From Methanomassiliicoccaceae archaeon UBA113 (lineage in GTDB: Archaea > Thermoplasmatota > Thermoplasmata > Methanomassiliicoccales > Methanomethylophilaceae), in assembly GCA_002506175.1 (NCBI GenBank), contig DAXB01000042.1, positions 1 to 56,236 of the forward strand: DNA of 56,236 nt, read 5' to 3'. Within the stretch, counting starts at the first letter, position 1; each line of letters begins with the position of its first letter. The notes under the pieces were generated by a model that ran no database searches, was not told where the DNA came from, and was given only the letters and a program-made list of their open reading frames with translations. Below, piece after piece: positions 16,316 to 25,793 of this stretch. The position numbers and the translations under genes were made by a program.

Positions 16316-17589
16316 GTAATACTTTTATCCAGTAGAAAATCGATGATATTCACATGAAGGAAACCGTTGTCATCGAAATGGCGCATTCCGGTGTCTCCTC
16401 TCACTATTATCTTCTTGAATGAATCATTCACACGTTTGAACGGATCCAATTCTTTCTCTCTCTTTTCATCATCATACATTGCGAAAGCCGATTGAACGTA
16501 GATCTTGACATCTCCTTTGTTCGCGATGAAATCAATCTCCTTTGCCACTCTGATGGATTTTCCATTGCTGTCATGGGTATTTACCGTCACAACACCCACA
16601 TCCACATCAAATCCACGGATGACGAGTTCGTTGAAGACTGCATTCTCCATAAGGTGCGTCTCCTCATACTGTCTGAAATTCATGTGCGCATTTCTGAGAC
16701 CGAGGTCTTCACAGTAATATTTCATTGGATATGAGAAATATTGTCTGCCCTTCACATCATATCTCTTCGATTCAGTGAAAAGGAATGCATCGACGATGTA
16801 TGAGAGATATAGCCTAGCTGTATTCTCACTGATCATTCCAGAAACTGTGTTTGCAATGTTGCGGGGGTTAGTGAGAGAGCCGATGCTGGAACATAATGCG
16901 TCGATGATATTGTCCAAGGCATCCAGTCTGTCGATTCTGTATCTTTCTCTGATGTCCTTCAGATAGGTCTCGTCAAACAGGGTTTTCAGATATTTCGCTC
17001 TGGCTGCATCGCCGTCTATGGAGAGGATGCGAGGCATCCCGCCATATTTCAGGAAGTGGCCATAGGCCTCGTTCTTATCGCCGCCGACAGCCGAATAGTA
17101 TTCGCTGAATGACAGCGGATGGATGCGGATTTCATCGCCACGTCCGCGGAACTGTGTGAGAATATCGGTGCTGAGCATCTTTGAATTGCTTCCGGTAACG
17201 TATATGTCTACGTTATCCATGTTCAATAGGCTGTTCAGTGTTTCATAGAATGTGATTCTGTCGCCATTTTCCAGATATGGATTTGATATGGATGGGACTA
17301 GTTGAATCTCATCGATAAAGACATATTTCTTCCCCTCTACACATCTGTCTTTGATGTATTCATATAGCTTGATGGGGTCCCTAAGGCCGATATAATCGAT
17401 TTTGTCAAGTTTCACTTCGATGATGTCGTTCTTTTCTACACCGTTTTCTATCAGGTAATTCTTGAATAAATCGAACAGGAGGTAAGATTTTCCGCTGCGT
17501 CTGATGCCGGTTATGATCTTCACCATTCCATTCCACATGCGTGAGCGCAGCTCGTCAAGGTAAAGATCACGTTTTATCTCCATGTACAT
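16306..17589 (-). CDS. AAA-family ATPase with DUF4143-type C-terminus, palindrome-flanked
   Basis: A 427-residue ATP-binding protein of the same broad family as the one at 2903-4261 but only distantly similar. Motifs are GIRRSGKSYLLFD (Walker A), KYVFIDEIQLV (Walker B), YVTGSNSKML, and a C-terminal KEIDFIANKGDVKIYVQSA, equivalent to the D...E-x-K nuclease-like region but with Gln in place of the Lys-adjacent acid. I used the ATG at 17589; ATG 17583 is equally good. The gene is AT-rich compared with its surroundings and bounded by 34-base palindromes, close to tRNA-Cys, which suggests it arrived as a cassette. Confidence 0.85.
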   Translation of the reverse strand: MYMEIKRDLYLDELRSRMWNGMVKIITGIRRSGKSYLLFDLFKNYLIENGVEKNDIIEVKLDKIDYIGLRDPIKLYEYIKDRCVEGKKYVFIDEIQLVPSISNPYLENGDRITFYETLNSLLNMDNVDIYVTGSNSKMLSTDILTQFRGRGDEIRIHPLSFSEYYSAVGGDKNEAYGHFLKYGGMPRILSIDGDAARAKYLKTLFDETYLKDIRERYRIDRLDALDNIIDALCSSIGSLTNPRNIANTVSGMISENTARLYLSYIVDAFLFTESKRYDVKGRQYFSYPMKYYCEDLGLRNAHMNFRQYEETHLMENAVFNELVIRGFDVDVGVVTVNTHDSNGKSIRVAKEIDFIANKGDVKIYVQSAFAMYDDEKREKELDPFKRVNDSFKKIIVRGDTGMRHFDDNGFLHVNIIDFLLDKSITEY

Positions 17590-17592
17590 CAC

Positions 17593-17626
17593 TGAATAGT
17601 TTTGCGTCAAGACGCATTAGTATTCA
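17593..17626. repeat. 34-base imperfect palindrome at the 5' edge of the ATPase cassette
   Basis: TGAATAGTTTTGCGTC, AA, GACGCATTAGTATTCA. It matches the palindrome at 16282-16315 at 30 of 34 positions. It ends four bases before the ATPase ATG, so it covers the likely promoter or leader and could be an operator, or one end of a mobile cassette. Confidence 0.88.
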
Positions 17627-17713
17627 ATAAATGGCTGTGTAGGATTAAAAACTATCTGTCTATCTTCAGATATGGTGGGAAATAGAAGAGAATGCGAAAT
17701 CTGAAAGTTCTCT

Positions 17714-18373
17714 TTACATCTTTTTGAATCCGCGGAGCATCCATTCGCCGATGGATTTGAATCCGTAATGAATTGTTCCATCCATATGGCGGCTGTGGCT
17801 TTTTGCTTCCGAGACTTTACCGGACATTATGTAGTCCACAGCTTCCTGCCAGTTGGTTATGGTATCGGGGATCTCGATGTAACCTGCTCCGATATTCCCT
17901 GGAAGGTGGGAGTCAGATCCGGCTGTGATCGGTTTACCGATCTTCTTCGCGAGCCTTTCGGATTTCCTGTTGGCCGAAGGTATGGAACGGGCGTTCCTCG
18001 CTTCTATGCCGTCGAAATCGTATGCCAGCGTGTTCTTGACCCCGAGGCCCGACCACCATCTGTATGGATGGGCAGCGATTGCATAACCTCCGGCATCATG
18101 GATGGCATCTATGGTCTCTTGGATGGAAAGTCCCCTGGGAATCGGTCTGTCTATTCCCAGGGCTATTATGTGCCCGTTCTTGGAGGAGACCTCCTCAGCG
18201 GGTATTACTATGACCTGGCCGTTGTCTTTGACCTGGTCGAAAGCCTGGAATTCGTTGTGGTCCGTGACAGCTACACACCCTATACCATTGGCTATCGATG
18301 CCTCGATGAGCTCCTCCATGGTGGTCTTTCCATCCAAGGAGTACATGGTATGGACGTGTAGGTCTGCTTTCAT
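17714..18373 (-). CDS. PHP-domain metal-dependent phosphoesterase
   Basis: A 219-residue PHP protein. Metal-binding motifs appear in order: DLHVHTMYSLDG at the N-terminus, AVTDHNEF, IPAEEVSSKNGHIIAL, IAAHPYRW and TAGSDSHLPGNIG. The family hydrolyses phosphoesters, including histidinol phosphate, nucleotides or DNA ends; the substrate is not readable here. The start overlaps the metG stop (ATGA), so it is translationally coupled to methionyl-tRNA synthetase. Another PHP protein lies at 23937. Confidence 0.88.
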   Translation of the reverse strand: MKADLHVHTMYSLDGKTTMEELIEASIANGIGCVAVTDHNEFQAFDQVKDNGQVIVIPAEEVSSKNGHIIALGIDRPIPRGLSIQETIDAIHDAGGYAIAAHPYRWWSGLGVKNTLAYDFDGIEARNARSIPSANRKSERLAKKIGKPITAGSDSHLPGNIGAGYIEIPDTITNWQEAVDYIMSGKVSEAKSHSRHMDGTIHYGFKSIGEWMLRGFKKM

Positions 18374-20625
18374 CTTACGTCTGCCTCGTCAAGGATCTCA
18401 GAGTCCTCGTCGACGGTGATTACACACTCCTTTCCGTCTCCGAAAGGCATGATATTATCTCCGTCGATGATTGCGACGACTCTCTTGGGTGCTCCATCAG
18501 GGAGCTTCATGTCCTTGCCCATGAACTTTCCGTCCTGGACAGTGGACATCTTGATGGTCACTGCCTCGAAGTGCTTCAACTCGATCCTGGAGGATGAGTT
18601 CTCGAGTCCGCAGTTCAGCTTGGTTCCGTTGGGAACATCCGTGCTGGGTTTGAGGAGCGCGAGGTGTGTTCCTCCGACCTTCTCATCGTCCGCAGCCATT
18701 AGCATTCCGGCAGATTCTACACCGCGGAACTTGGCCTTCTTCAGGTTGGATATGACGAGCAGTCTCCTTCCCATCATGTAGTCTCTGGGGAACAGGGGCT
18801 TGATGTTGGTAACAAGCTGTCTGGGCTCCTCCTCCCCGAGGTCGACCTTGAGCACATAGAGCTTCTCTGCCTCTGGGTGGTCGTCCACAGCGATTATGGT
18901 TCCGACACGGATGTCGAGCTTCCTGAAGTCGGCGAACGGTCCGGTGAAGTTGGCGGGCTGTGCTGCTGCCTCGGGCTTCTTCTCTTCCTTCTTCTCCTTG
19001 AGCTCCGGGATATCCACCTTTTTGAATACGGGTACGGAGTCGTTGAGTGACTGTCCGATCTTCACTCCGGATTTCACGAAATCCAGTCCTGCATCCTGAA
19101 CGGTTCCTTCGTTGTTGAGGAATCCCCAGATCCTCTCGGAGGACTTGGGCATGTAGGGCCATGCGAAGATCGACAGGGCTTGAACGAGCCTGAGGACGTT
19201 GTATATGACGTTTCCGCACGCATCTTTGTCCTCTTTCACGAGTTTCCAGGGTGCTGCATCATTGAAGTACTTGTTGCTGAAGGAGGCGAGGTTCATGACT
19301 GCCTTGAGTCCTTTCTTGAAGTCGCAGTGCGAGAGGCATTCTATGTATTCTGCGAGTGTCTCCTCGATAGCTTTGGTTACCTCCGGATCGTCAGTACCGG
19401 CGGGGATTGCTCCATAGTTCTTCTTGGCGAAGTCGAGTGACCTGTGGTAGAAGTTTCCGAGTGCCGCTACGAGTTCGTTGTTGACCTTTGTCTGGAAGTC
19501 CTCCCATGTGAACTCCGAGTCGTGTGTGTCGGGCATGACCGCCGACAGGTAGTACCTTACGACATCCGCATCGAATTTCTCGAGGACGCTCGGGATGTCG
19601 ATCGCTCCTCCGCGGCTCTTGGAGAGCTTCCCCCCTCCGAGCATGAGGTATTCGTTGGCAGGGATGTCGTAGGGGAGCTCTATGTTGCCCAGTCCCATGA
19701 GGATCGCGGGCCAGATGATGGAGTGGAACGGGATGTTGTCCTTCCCGATGAAGTAGTAGTGCTTGCACTCGGGGTTCTGCCAGAATTCCTTCCAGTAGTC
19801 GGGCTTGCCGATCATCTTGGAGTACTCGACGGAGGCGGAAAGGTAACCGATGACCGCCTCGAACCATACGTAGATGACCTTGTCGTCCCAGCCTTCTACA
19901 GGTATGGGGACTCCCCAGGACATGTCTCTGGTGATGGCCCTGTCGAAGAGGCCCTCGTCGGAAAGCCAGTTCTGCGTGAACGCCTTGACGTTTGCTCTCC
20001 AGTAGTCCTTGGAGCTCACGTATTCGAGGAGTTGGTCCCTGAACGCGCTGAGCTTGAGGAAGAAGTGCTGGGTGGGCCTGATCTCAGGAGTTGTTCCGCA
20101 CAGTGTGCAGTACGGCTCCTTCAGATCGCCGGGTTCGAACGTCGTTCCGCACGCGTCGCACTGGTCGGAACGTGTCTTCTCCGCACCGCATTTGGGACAG
20201 ATTCCCTCGACGTACCTGTCGGGGAGGAAACGGCTGCATTTGGGACAGAAGTACTGGTTGGTCTCCTTGATGTAGATGTAGCCTTTGTCCTTGAGGTCGT
20301 TGAAGATCTTCTGGGTGACCTCTATGTGTGTGTCGCAGTGCGTCTTGTTGTAGAGCGAGTATTCGATGCCGAGATCCTCGATCGCTTTCTTGTTGATCTC
20401 ATGATACATGTTGGCGTATTCTTCGGGGGTGACGCCCTTCTTCTCCGCAGAGACGGTGATGGGTGTTCCGTGCTGATCGGATCCTCCGACCATGAGAACC
20501 TCGTTGCCGATGAGAAGGTTGTATCTTCTGAAAATGTCCGGCGGAAGCAGGGAACCTGCCACGTGTCCGAGGTGTATGGGCCCGTTTGCGTAGGGCCATG
20601 CGATGTTGATGCAAATCTTCGACAT
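18370..20625 (-). CDS. metG: Methionyl-tRNA synthetase
   Basis: A 751-residue class I synthetase charging tRNA-Met. The HIGH-type motif is GPIHLGHVAG and the KMSKS-type motif is GGGKLSKSRGG. Four CxxC-type knuckles between residues 130 and 180 (CPKCSRF, CPKCGAE, CDACGTT, CTLCGTT) give the two-zinc archaeal form. After a Lys/Glu linker (KEKKEEKKPEAA) comes a C-terminal OB-fold tRNA-binding domain (FRKLDIRVGTII) and a further tail of about 70 residues ending DEDSEILDEADVR. The tail is longer than usual. A TATA-like ATATTAATAG lies about 30-40 bases upstream. Confidence 0.96.
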   Translation of the reverse strand: MSKICINIAWPYANGPIHLGHVAGSLLPPDIFRRYNLLIGNEVLMVGGSDQHGTPITVSAEKKGVTPEEYANMYHEINKKAIEDLGIEYSLYNKTHCDTHIEVTQKIFNDLKDKGYIYIKETNQYFCPKCSRFLPDRYVEGICPKCGAEKTRSDQCDACGTTFEPGDLKEPYCTLCGTTPEIRPTQHFFLKLSAFRDQLLEYVSSKDYWRANVKAFTQNWLSDEGLFDRAITRDMSWGVPIPVEGWDDKVIYVWFEAVIGYLSASVEYSKMIGKPDYWKEFWQNPECKHYYFIGKDNIPFHSIIWPAILMGLGNIELPYDIPANEYLMLGGGKLSKSRGGAIDIPSVLEKFDADVVRYYLSAVMPDTHDSEFTWEDFQTKVNNELVAALGNFYHRSLDFAKKNYGAIPAGTDDPEVTKAIEETLAEYIECLSHCDFKKGLKAVMNLASFSNKYFNDAAPWKLVKEDKDACGNVIYNVLRLVQALSIFAWPYMPKSSERIWGFLNNEGTVQDAGLDFVKSGVKIGQSLNDSVPVFKKVDIPELKEKKEEKKPEAAAQPANFTGPFADFRKLDIRVGTIIAVDDHPEAEKLYVLKVDLGEEEPRQLVTNIKPLFPRDYMMGRRLLVISNLKKAKFRGVESAGMLMAADDEKVGGTHLALLKPSTDVPNGTKLNCGLENSSSRIELKHFEAVTIKMSTVQDGKFMGKDMKLPDGAPKRVVAIIDGDNIMPFGDGKECVITVDEDSEILDEADVR

Positions 20626-20664
20626 TATGTTACCGTGTTCTCAATCGCGCACACGCTATTAATA

Positions 20665-22029
20665 TTATGTCGAGAGGGAGGCTTTGGCCGCTCTATCCAA
20701 CATGATTTTCCCGTGCAGGACCATGGCTACCCCTCCGAGCGTTTCGACGACTATGAGCGCCCATCCGATGGACAGGAGGGTTCCGAATGTGACTGCCATC
20801 AGCCAGTATGCCAGGGTGACCACGATGTTCCTGATCAGGCAGTTGACCATGGCGTGGTTCGCCTTGGATATCGACTGCATCAGGGACGAGCCCACGTAGA
20901 CCAGGGAGAACGGTGGCAGCATGACCGCCAGGGCGTATGTGAAGAGGACCATGTCGTCGTGCATGAACAGCATGTCGTCTGTGCGAAGGAAGACGTCTGC
21001 GATGGGTTCGGCCAGCAGTGCGAATATGGCGCTCAGGACAATGAGGCAGATCAGGGAGCGTTTGATCGTGAACGCGTATGCATCCCTGATCATCCCGAAT
21101 TCCTTCATTCCGTACTCCGCAGAACAGACTGCGACCATCGCACCTCCCATGGCCTGAGCAGGTATGGCTGCGATCATTCCGATCCTCCATACCATGGTGT
21201 AGACCGCCAGCCCTGCATTGCCGACGCACATGACCACGAACAGGTTCAGGAATATGTTGAAGAAGTTCATGATCGTGAGCTCGAAAGTCTCTGGGAGACC
21301 GACTCCGAGGATCTCTTTCTGGAGCCTCTTGTTGAATCTGAAGTTCTTCCTCTCGAAGCGGATGTACATCTCGCTGCTCCTGAAGTACCAATAGAACGCC
21401 ATCAGGGATGAGATCACGAATGCTATGACCGTGGCCCATGCGGCTCCGGCCACACCCATGTTCATCGTGAAGATCATGATCGGGTCCAGAACGATGTTGA
21501 CAGCCGCTCCGGCCACCTGTATGGCCATCGAACGTTTGGCCGCCCCTTCTCCGCGCAGCATACCGGACATGACCCCGCTCAGCACTATGAAGAACGCACC
21601 GAGGTACAGGGGCACCCCGTACGAGAGGCAGGCTTCCACCATGCCGCCCCCGCCCATCAGTATTATGACTGGTTCCGCAGTGGCGACAAGAATGACAGTC
21701 AGCATAACGGAGACGATCAGTGTGATCACCAGGCTCTGCGCTGCAACTCCGTTCGCATCTTCATGATTCTTCAGTCCGATGTTCCTTGCGATAGCCGCAG
21801 CCGCCCCGATACCGAGTCCGATACCTACGCCTGTGAGGACTGAATAAAGCGGATACACTATCCCTAGGGCGGCCATCGGCGCCTCACCCAGATCCGATAC
21901 CCAGAAGCTGTCCACTATGTTGTTGAGGTTCTGTACCAGGAGAGCTATGGCTATAGGCATGCTCAGTGCGAGCACTCCCGCCCTCTGGTTCCCCAGAAGG
22001 ACCTTTACTCCCTTGGTATCCTCGGTCAT
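20665..22029 (-). CDS. MATE-family efflux transporter
   Basis: A 454-residue inner-membrane antiporter with about twelve helices. The N-terminus SMPIAIALLVQNLNNIVDSFWV and the repeat-like GLGIGAAAAIARNIG are typical of MATE proteins, which export cationic drugs or metabolites using Na+ or H+. The two six-helix halves are visible, the second beginning near VGLPETFELTIMNFF. I used the ATG at 22029 (MTEDTKGV); an earlier in-frame ATG at 22047 would add six residues. Substrate unknown. Confidence 0.9.
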   Translation of the reverse strand: MTEDTKGVKVLLGNQRAGVLALSMPIAIALLVQNLNNIVDSFWVSDLGEAPMAALGIVYPLYSVLTGVGIGLGIGAAAAIARNIGLKNHEDANGVAAQSLVITLIVSVMLTVILVATAEPVIILMGGGGMVEACLSYGVPLYLGAFFIVLSGVMSGMLRGEGAAKRSMAIQVAGAAVNIVLDPIMIFTMNMGVAGAAWATVIAFVISSLMAFYWYFRSSEMYIRFERKNFRFNKRLQKEILGVGLPETFELTIMNFFNIFLNLFVVMCVGNAGLAVYTMVWRIGMIAAIPAQAMGGAMVAVCSAEYGMKEFGMIRDAYAFTIKRSLICLIVLSAIFALLAEPIADVFLRTDDMLFMHDDMVLFTYALAVMLPPFSLVYVGSSLMQSISKANHAMVNCLIRNIVVTLAYWLMAVTFGTLLSIGWALIVVETLGGVAMVLHGKIMLDRAAKASLST

Positions 22030-22126
22030 AACCTGCCTTTCAGGCACACGTGGTATATCAACATGTGCCGTTAACTAACGTTCAATCGATGTGCCACTTT
22101 TTATATAGCGACCCTATCGCGCACAT

Positions 22127-23926
22127 ATGCGTATAGCAGCGGTCCTCATCGACAGATGTCAAAACAAGAAATGCAACCATGAATGCGAGAAGTTCTGTCC
22201 TCTCAACAGGACGGGAGTGGAATGCGTGACATTCGGTGAGAGAGGGAAGCCGGTGATCTCCGAGGAACTCTGCCAGGGATGCGGTATCTGCGTCAACAAG
22301 TGCATGTTCGATGCGGTCAAGATCATCGGATTGGCGGACGAGCTCAAGAGCGAGATGATCCACCAGTACGGGGAGAACGCGTTCCGTCTGTACAGGCTCC
22401 CTGTACCAAAGAAGGGATTGGTCACAGGTATCCTGGGACCGAATGGAATCGGAAAATCCACTGCTATCAAGATGCTGTCCGGAGTGGAGGTTCCCAACCT
22501 CGGAAACTACGAGAACCCCCCGAGCAAAGAAGAGGTCCTTAAGCACTTCGCCGGAACAGAGATTCACGATTATCTGAAGAACGTCTACGACGGCAAGATC
22601 AAGACCGCGATCAAGCCGCAGTACGTCGATATGCTGCCAAAGGCATCGAACGGTGTCGTCAGGGACCTCCTATCTAAGGTCCAGGAGCGCATGACAGTCG
22701 AAGAGGCTGCAAAAATATTCGAGCTCGAGGAGGTCCTCGACAGGGAGCTGTCCAAGCTTTCAGGAGGAGAGCTTCAGCGTCTCGCCATGGCAGCGACAAT
22801 GATGAAGGATGCCGATGTGTACTTCTTCGATGAGCCCACGTCCTACCTGGATATCTATCAGAGGGTAAAGATGGCGAGGCTGATCAAAGATCTCAGCGCG
22901 GAGAAGCAGGTCATGGTCATAGAGCACGACCTGGCCATCCTTGACTTCCTCGCGGACAATGTCAATGTCGTGTACGGAACTGAGGGAGCGTACGGAGTGT
23001 TCACGATGGCAAGACAGGTCAGGACCGCCATCAACGTCTACCTCGACGGTTATCTCCCGGAGGAGAACATCAGGTTCAGGGTCAGGCCCATCGAGTTCGA
23101 GGCGTCGCCTCCCAGAGCAGACTGGCAGACGGCCGACATCATCTCGTTCAAGGACCTGAAGAAGGATTTCGGGGAGTTCAAGCTCGACATCAGCGGAGGA
23201 GCCGTGAAGATCGGGGAGTCCGTTGGTATCGTAGGACCTAACGCAACCGGAAAGACCACATTCGTCAAGATGCTCGCAGGAGCGATCCAAGCCGATGCCG
23301 GAGAGATGGACAACAAGGTCAAGGTGGCATACAAGCCCCAGTACATCTCAGCCGATTTCGACGGAACCGTACAGGACCTTCTGTTCGCCAAGGCATACGA
23401 CACCGTCAATTCCAGTTTCTTCAACGGAGAGGTCATCGAGCCTCTCGGAATCAAGTTCCTCATGGACAAGGAGGTCAAGAACCTGTCAGGAGGAGAGCTC
23501 CAGCGTGTAGCAATCACACTTTGTCTCGCCACAGAGGCAGACATGTACCTCTTCGATGAGCCTTCCGCTTATCTCGATTCCAACCAGAGGATGAATGCTG
23601 CGAAGACCATCAGGAGGATGATGGAGAAGACCGGACGCAGCGGAATGATCGTAGATCACGACATTTATTTCCTCGACATGGTCTCTGACTCCATGATGGT
23701 GTTCGGAGGAGATCCAGGACACCACGGTGTAGGAGACGGACCGTTCGACATGCGTGAGGGAATGAACAAGTTCCTCGCAGCCGTCGACATCACGTTCAGG
23801 AGAGACGCCGATTCCCACAGGCCCAGGATCAACAAGCCCGATTCCAGGCTGGATAGGGAGCAGAAGTCCAAAGGCGAGTATTACTACGCCGACCCTCTGA
23901 AACAGGTCAAAGAAGAGTCGGAATGA
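22127..23926 (+). CDS. Ribosome recycling ATPase ABCE1 (Rli1)
   Basis: A 599-residue ABCE1 that splits ribosomes after termination. It has the N-terminal pair of [4Fe-4S] sites (CNHECEKFCPLNRTG and CQGCGICVNKCMFDAVK), then two ABC domains: first P-loop GPNGIGKST with signature LSGGELQR, second P-loop GPNATGKTT with signature LSGGELQR and Walker B YLFDEPSAYLD. No membrane segments. A TATA box (TTTTTATATAG, about 22098-22107) lies 20-28 bases before the start. In a lineage that may decode UAG as pyrrolysine, termination and recycling factors are of added interest. Confidence 0.96.
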   Translation: MRIAAVLIDRCQNKKCNHECEKFCPLNRTGVECVTFGERGKPVISEELCQGCGICVNKCMFDAVKIIGLADELKSEMIHQYGENAFRLYRLPVPKKGLVTGILGPNGIGKSTAIKMLSGVEVPNLGNYENPPSKEEVLKHFAGTEIHDYLKNVYDGKIKTAIKPQYVDMLPKASNGVVRDLLSKVQERMTVEEAAKIFELEEVLDRELSKLSGGELQRLAMAATMMKDADVYFFDEPTSYLDIYQRVKMARLIKDLSAEKQVMVIEHDLAILDFLADNVNVVYGTEGAYGVFTMARQVRTAINVYLDGYLPEENIRFRVRPIEFEASPPRADWQTADIISFKDLKKDFGEFKLDISGGAVKIGESVGIVGPNATGKTTFVKMLAGAIQADAGEMDNKVKVAYKPQYISADFDGTVQDLLFAKAYDTVNSSFFNGEVIEPLGIKFLMDKEVKNLSGGELQRVAITLCLATEADMYLFDEPSAYLDSNQRMNAAKTIRRMMEKTGRSGMIVDHDIYFLDMVSDSMMVFGGDPGHHGVGDGPFDMREGMNKFLAAVDITFRRDADSHRPRINKPDSRLDREQKSKGEYYYADPLKQVKEESE

Positions 23927-23936
23927 GGCGAAATCC

Positions 23937-24884
23937 ATGGGAAAAGCTGATACCCACCTCCATACGGAGTATTCAGGATTCACCAAGCTCGGAGTCATGA
24001 AGTTCCCCGAGTCGGTGACGCAGCCGTGGGAGCAGGTGGAGAAAGGAAGGCAGAACGGGATGGATGTGATATGCATCACGGACCATGACGAGACCGCCGG
24101 AGCATTCATAGCGCAGGATTATGCGAAAAAGTATGACGATATCGAGGTTGTGATCGGAGAAGAGGTCACGACAGCCGATGGAGAGGTCATAGGGTTGTTC
24201 CTCAACGAGAGGATCCCAGACGGGCTTCCGGTGGAGGAGACCGTCGACATAATCCGTTCGCAGGGTGGACTCACGATAGCTCCGCATCCGTTCAGCTTCC
24301 ATGTTTTCGCCCTCAGGGAGAAGATCCTCACACTGGACCTGGATGGGTTCGAGACAATCAACGGAGGGCATCCAGACAAGTATTCCAACAGGTTCGCCAA
24401 GATGGTCATGGACCGCTATCCGAAGAGGTGGGCAGAGATGTCCGGTTCCGATGCTCATTCCGTATACACGTCAGGATACAATTGGACCGAGTTCGAAGGG
24501 ACGACTGCGGACGACCTCAGGAAATCAATCCTCAACAGGACGACGAAGGCTGCAGGGGAACCCGCACCCGTACTGGGGCAGGTCCAATGGAGTCTCGATG
24601 TCGCCATCGGCGGACAGAAACTCATGTACAAGGCTCTCCGCGGGAAGCTGGAGCCTGTGAAGGACGATCATCTCATCGAGAAGATCCTGAGCGTCAACGA
24701 TCTTAAGAAGTTCACAGGCATCGTTGCCGCCGCGGCCTACATCCCTCCATGGATGTGCGGTCTGGGAACGGTCCTGAGTACCGCGTGGCTGGCCAAGGGT
24801 GCCAGGAAACTGGATAAAGAGATCCCCCAGCGTCTTGCGGAGATCGACAGGATTATAGCTGAGTACGATGCCGGAAAGAACTGA
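23937..24884 (+). CDS. PHP-domain protein with a C-terminal hydrophobic region
   Basis: A 315-residue PHP protein starting ten bases after ABCE1. Motifs: KADTHLHTEYSGF, ICITDHDETAGA, IGEEVTTADGEVIGL, TIAPHPFSFH and GSDAHSVYTSG. Residues 215-315 are an added region with a hydrophobic stretch (FTGIVAAAAYIPPWMCGLGT) that may touch the membrane, followed by an amphipathic helix ending in DRIIAEYDAGKN. It is longer than the other PHP protein here. The next gene overlaps its end by 17 bases, so ABCE1, PHP and the Nif3-like gene may form one operon. Confidence 0.85.
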   Translation: MGKADTHLHTEYSGFTKLGVMKFPESVTQPWEQVEKGRQNGMDVICITDHDETAGAFIAQDYAKKYDDIEVVIGEEVTTADGEVIGLFLNERIPDGLPVEETVDIIRSQGGLTIAPHPFSFHVFALREKILTLDLDGFETINGGHPDKYSNRFAKMVMDRYPKRWAEMSGSDAHSVYTSGYNWTEFEGTTADDLRKSILNRTTKAAGEPAPVLGQVQWSLDVAIGGQKLMYKALRGKLEPVKDDHLIEKILSVNDLKKFTGIVAAAAYIPPWMCGLGTVLSTAWLAKGARKLDKEIPQRLAEIDRIIAEYDAGKN

Positions 24885-25227
24885 GGTCTACAAGATAGGC
24901 GTCAACATTCCAGGGGAGTTCCTGGATAGGCTTATGGACGAAGTGACCGCATCGATCGAGCCGCTTTACCCGAAGTACGACCGTACATTCATGTATTGGC
25001 CGGTCAAAGGGACCTGGAGGCCGTTGGATGGAGCCGATCCGTTCGATGGAAAGGTCGACGAGATATCGGTAGCTGATGAAATCAGGATCGAGTTCGCCGT
25101 CAGGGACGATTATCTCAAAGCAGCTGTGGAAGCTATCGTCAGGGTTCACCCTTACGAGGAACCGGCCATCGACATCATTCCGATGGTCGGGTGGCGCGAG
25201 CTCATTCTTCCTTCGGACGATACATGA
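24868..25227 (+). CDS. Nif3 insert/YqfO-like small protein
   Basis: A 119-residue protein starting inside the preceding PHP gene. The C-terminal stretch VEAIVRVHPYEEPAIDIIPM matches the alpha/beta dimerisation insert of Nif3/YqfO proteins, which also occurs alone as a CutA/PII-like domain. The N-terminal KIGVNIPGEFLDRLMDEV fits the same fold. No catalytic residues of full Nif3 are present. Its 3' end overlaps the convergent gene at 25202 by 26 bases. Confidence 0.7.
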   Translation: MPERTEVYKIGVNIPGEFLDRLMDEVTASIEPLYPKYDRTFMYWPVKGTWRPLDGADPFDGKVDEISVADEIRIEFAVRDDYLKAAVEAIVRVHPYEEPAIDIIPMVGWRELILPSDDT

Positions 25228-25783
25228 ATATGTTATCGAACGTCTTCTGCATCCTGTGGATCTTAAGGCTCTGTTTCCTGTAATCGAGTTCGTCTTCGCT
25301 TAGGATTCCGATCTTCACGAACTCATCCAGGGCTTCATACGCACCCTCGTAGTCGGATTCAGCTCCGACCATCACATCGATGAGTCTGTTGCGGCATGAG
25401 ATGTTCTTCGGAAGCGCACCGCCGTTGTCTCTCAGGAACTGTCCCTTGATGGAAGGGAAGAGATCCAGGTTGTCGCAGCAGCACTTCTTCAGAGTATCAT
25501 TGTCCTCTGCACCGAATAATCCCTCTATGTATGCCTCTGTCACCTTGAATCTGTCGTAGTCTGTCAGTTCCTTCGTGAGCGCGAACTGCCCGGCGAGGAC
25601 GGAGAGCTTGTAGTTGTGGTCCTCGCATGAACGGGACATCAGATCGACCAGAAACGCCTGGGTTGAAGATGTGTCGATGCCTTGGAGGTACCTCTTCACC
25701 TTGACCTTGTTGATGTCGTTGAGGGAAGCGTACCAATCTCCGAGCCCTGCGTCCGATAATTCCGAGGGGATGTCCTGTGCCAT
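25202..25783 (-). CDS. Helical protein of unknown function, 193 aa
   Basis: A soluble, mostly helical protein with no motif I recognise. Notable stretches are LGDWYASLNDINKVKVKRYL near the N-terminus, TLKKCCCDNLDLFP (three adjacent cysteines) and a charged C-terminus. I chose the ATG at 25783 (MAQDIPS), ten bases after the CDF transporter stop, which makes the two genes a likely operon. The 3' end overlaps the convergent Nif3-like gene. Confidence 0.65.
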   Translation of the reverse strand: MAQDIPSELSDAGLGDWYASLNDINKVKVKRYLQGIDTSSTQAFLVDLMSRSCEDHNYKLSVLAGQFALTKELTDYDRFKVTEAYIEGLFGAEDNDTLKKCCCDNLDLFPSIKGQFLRDNGGALPKNISCRNRLIDVMVGAESDYEGAYEALDEFVKIGILSEDELDYRKQSLKIHRMQKTFDNIFMYRPKEE

Positions 25784-25793
25784 GCACAGGGTA

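Noticed and set aside
16136..17700. Integrated element with tRNA attachment sites
   Set aside because: No copy of the tRNA-Cys 3' end was found on the far side of the ATPase cassette, and no integrase is present.
19444..21411. A 655-codon plus-strand open frame across metG and the MATE gene
   Set aside because: It spans two real genes on the other strand, including their intergenic promoter. No domain.
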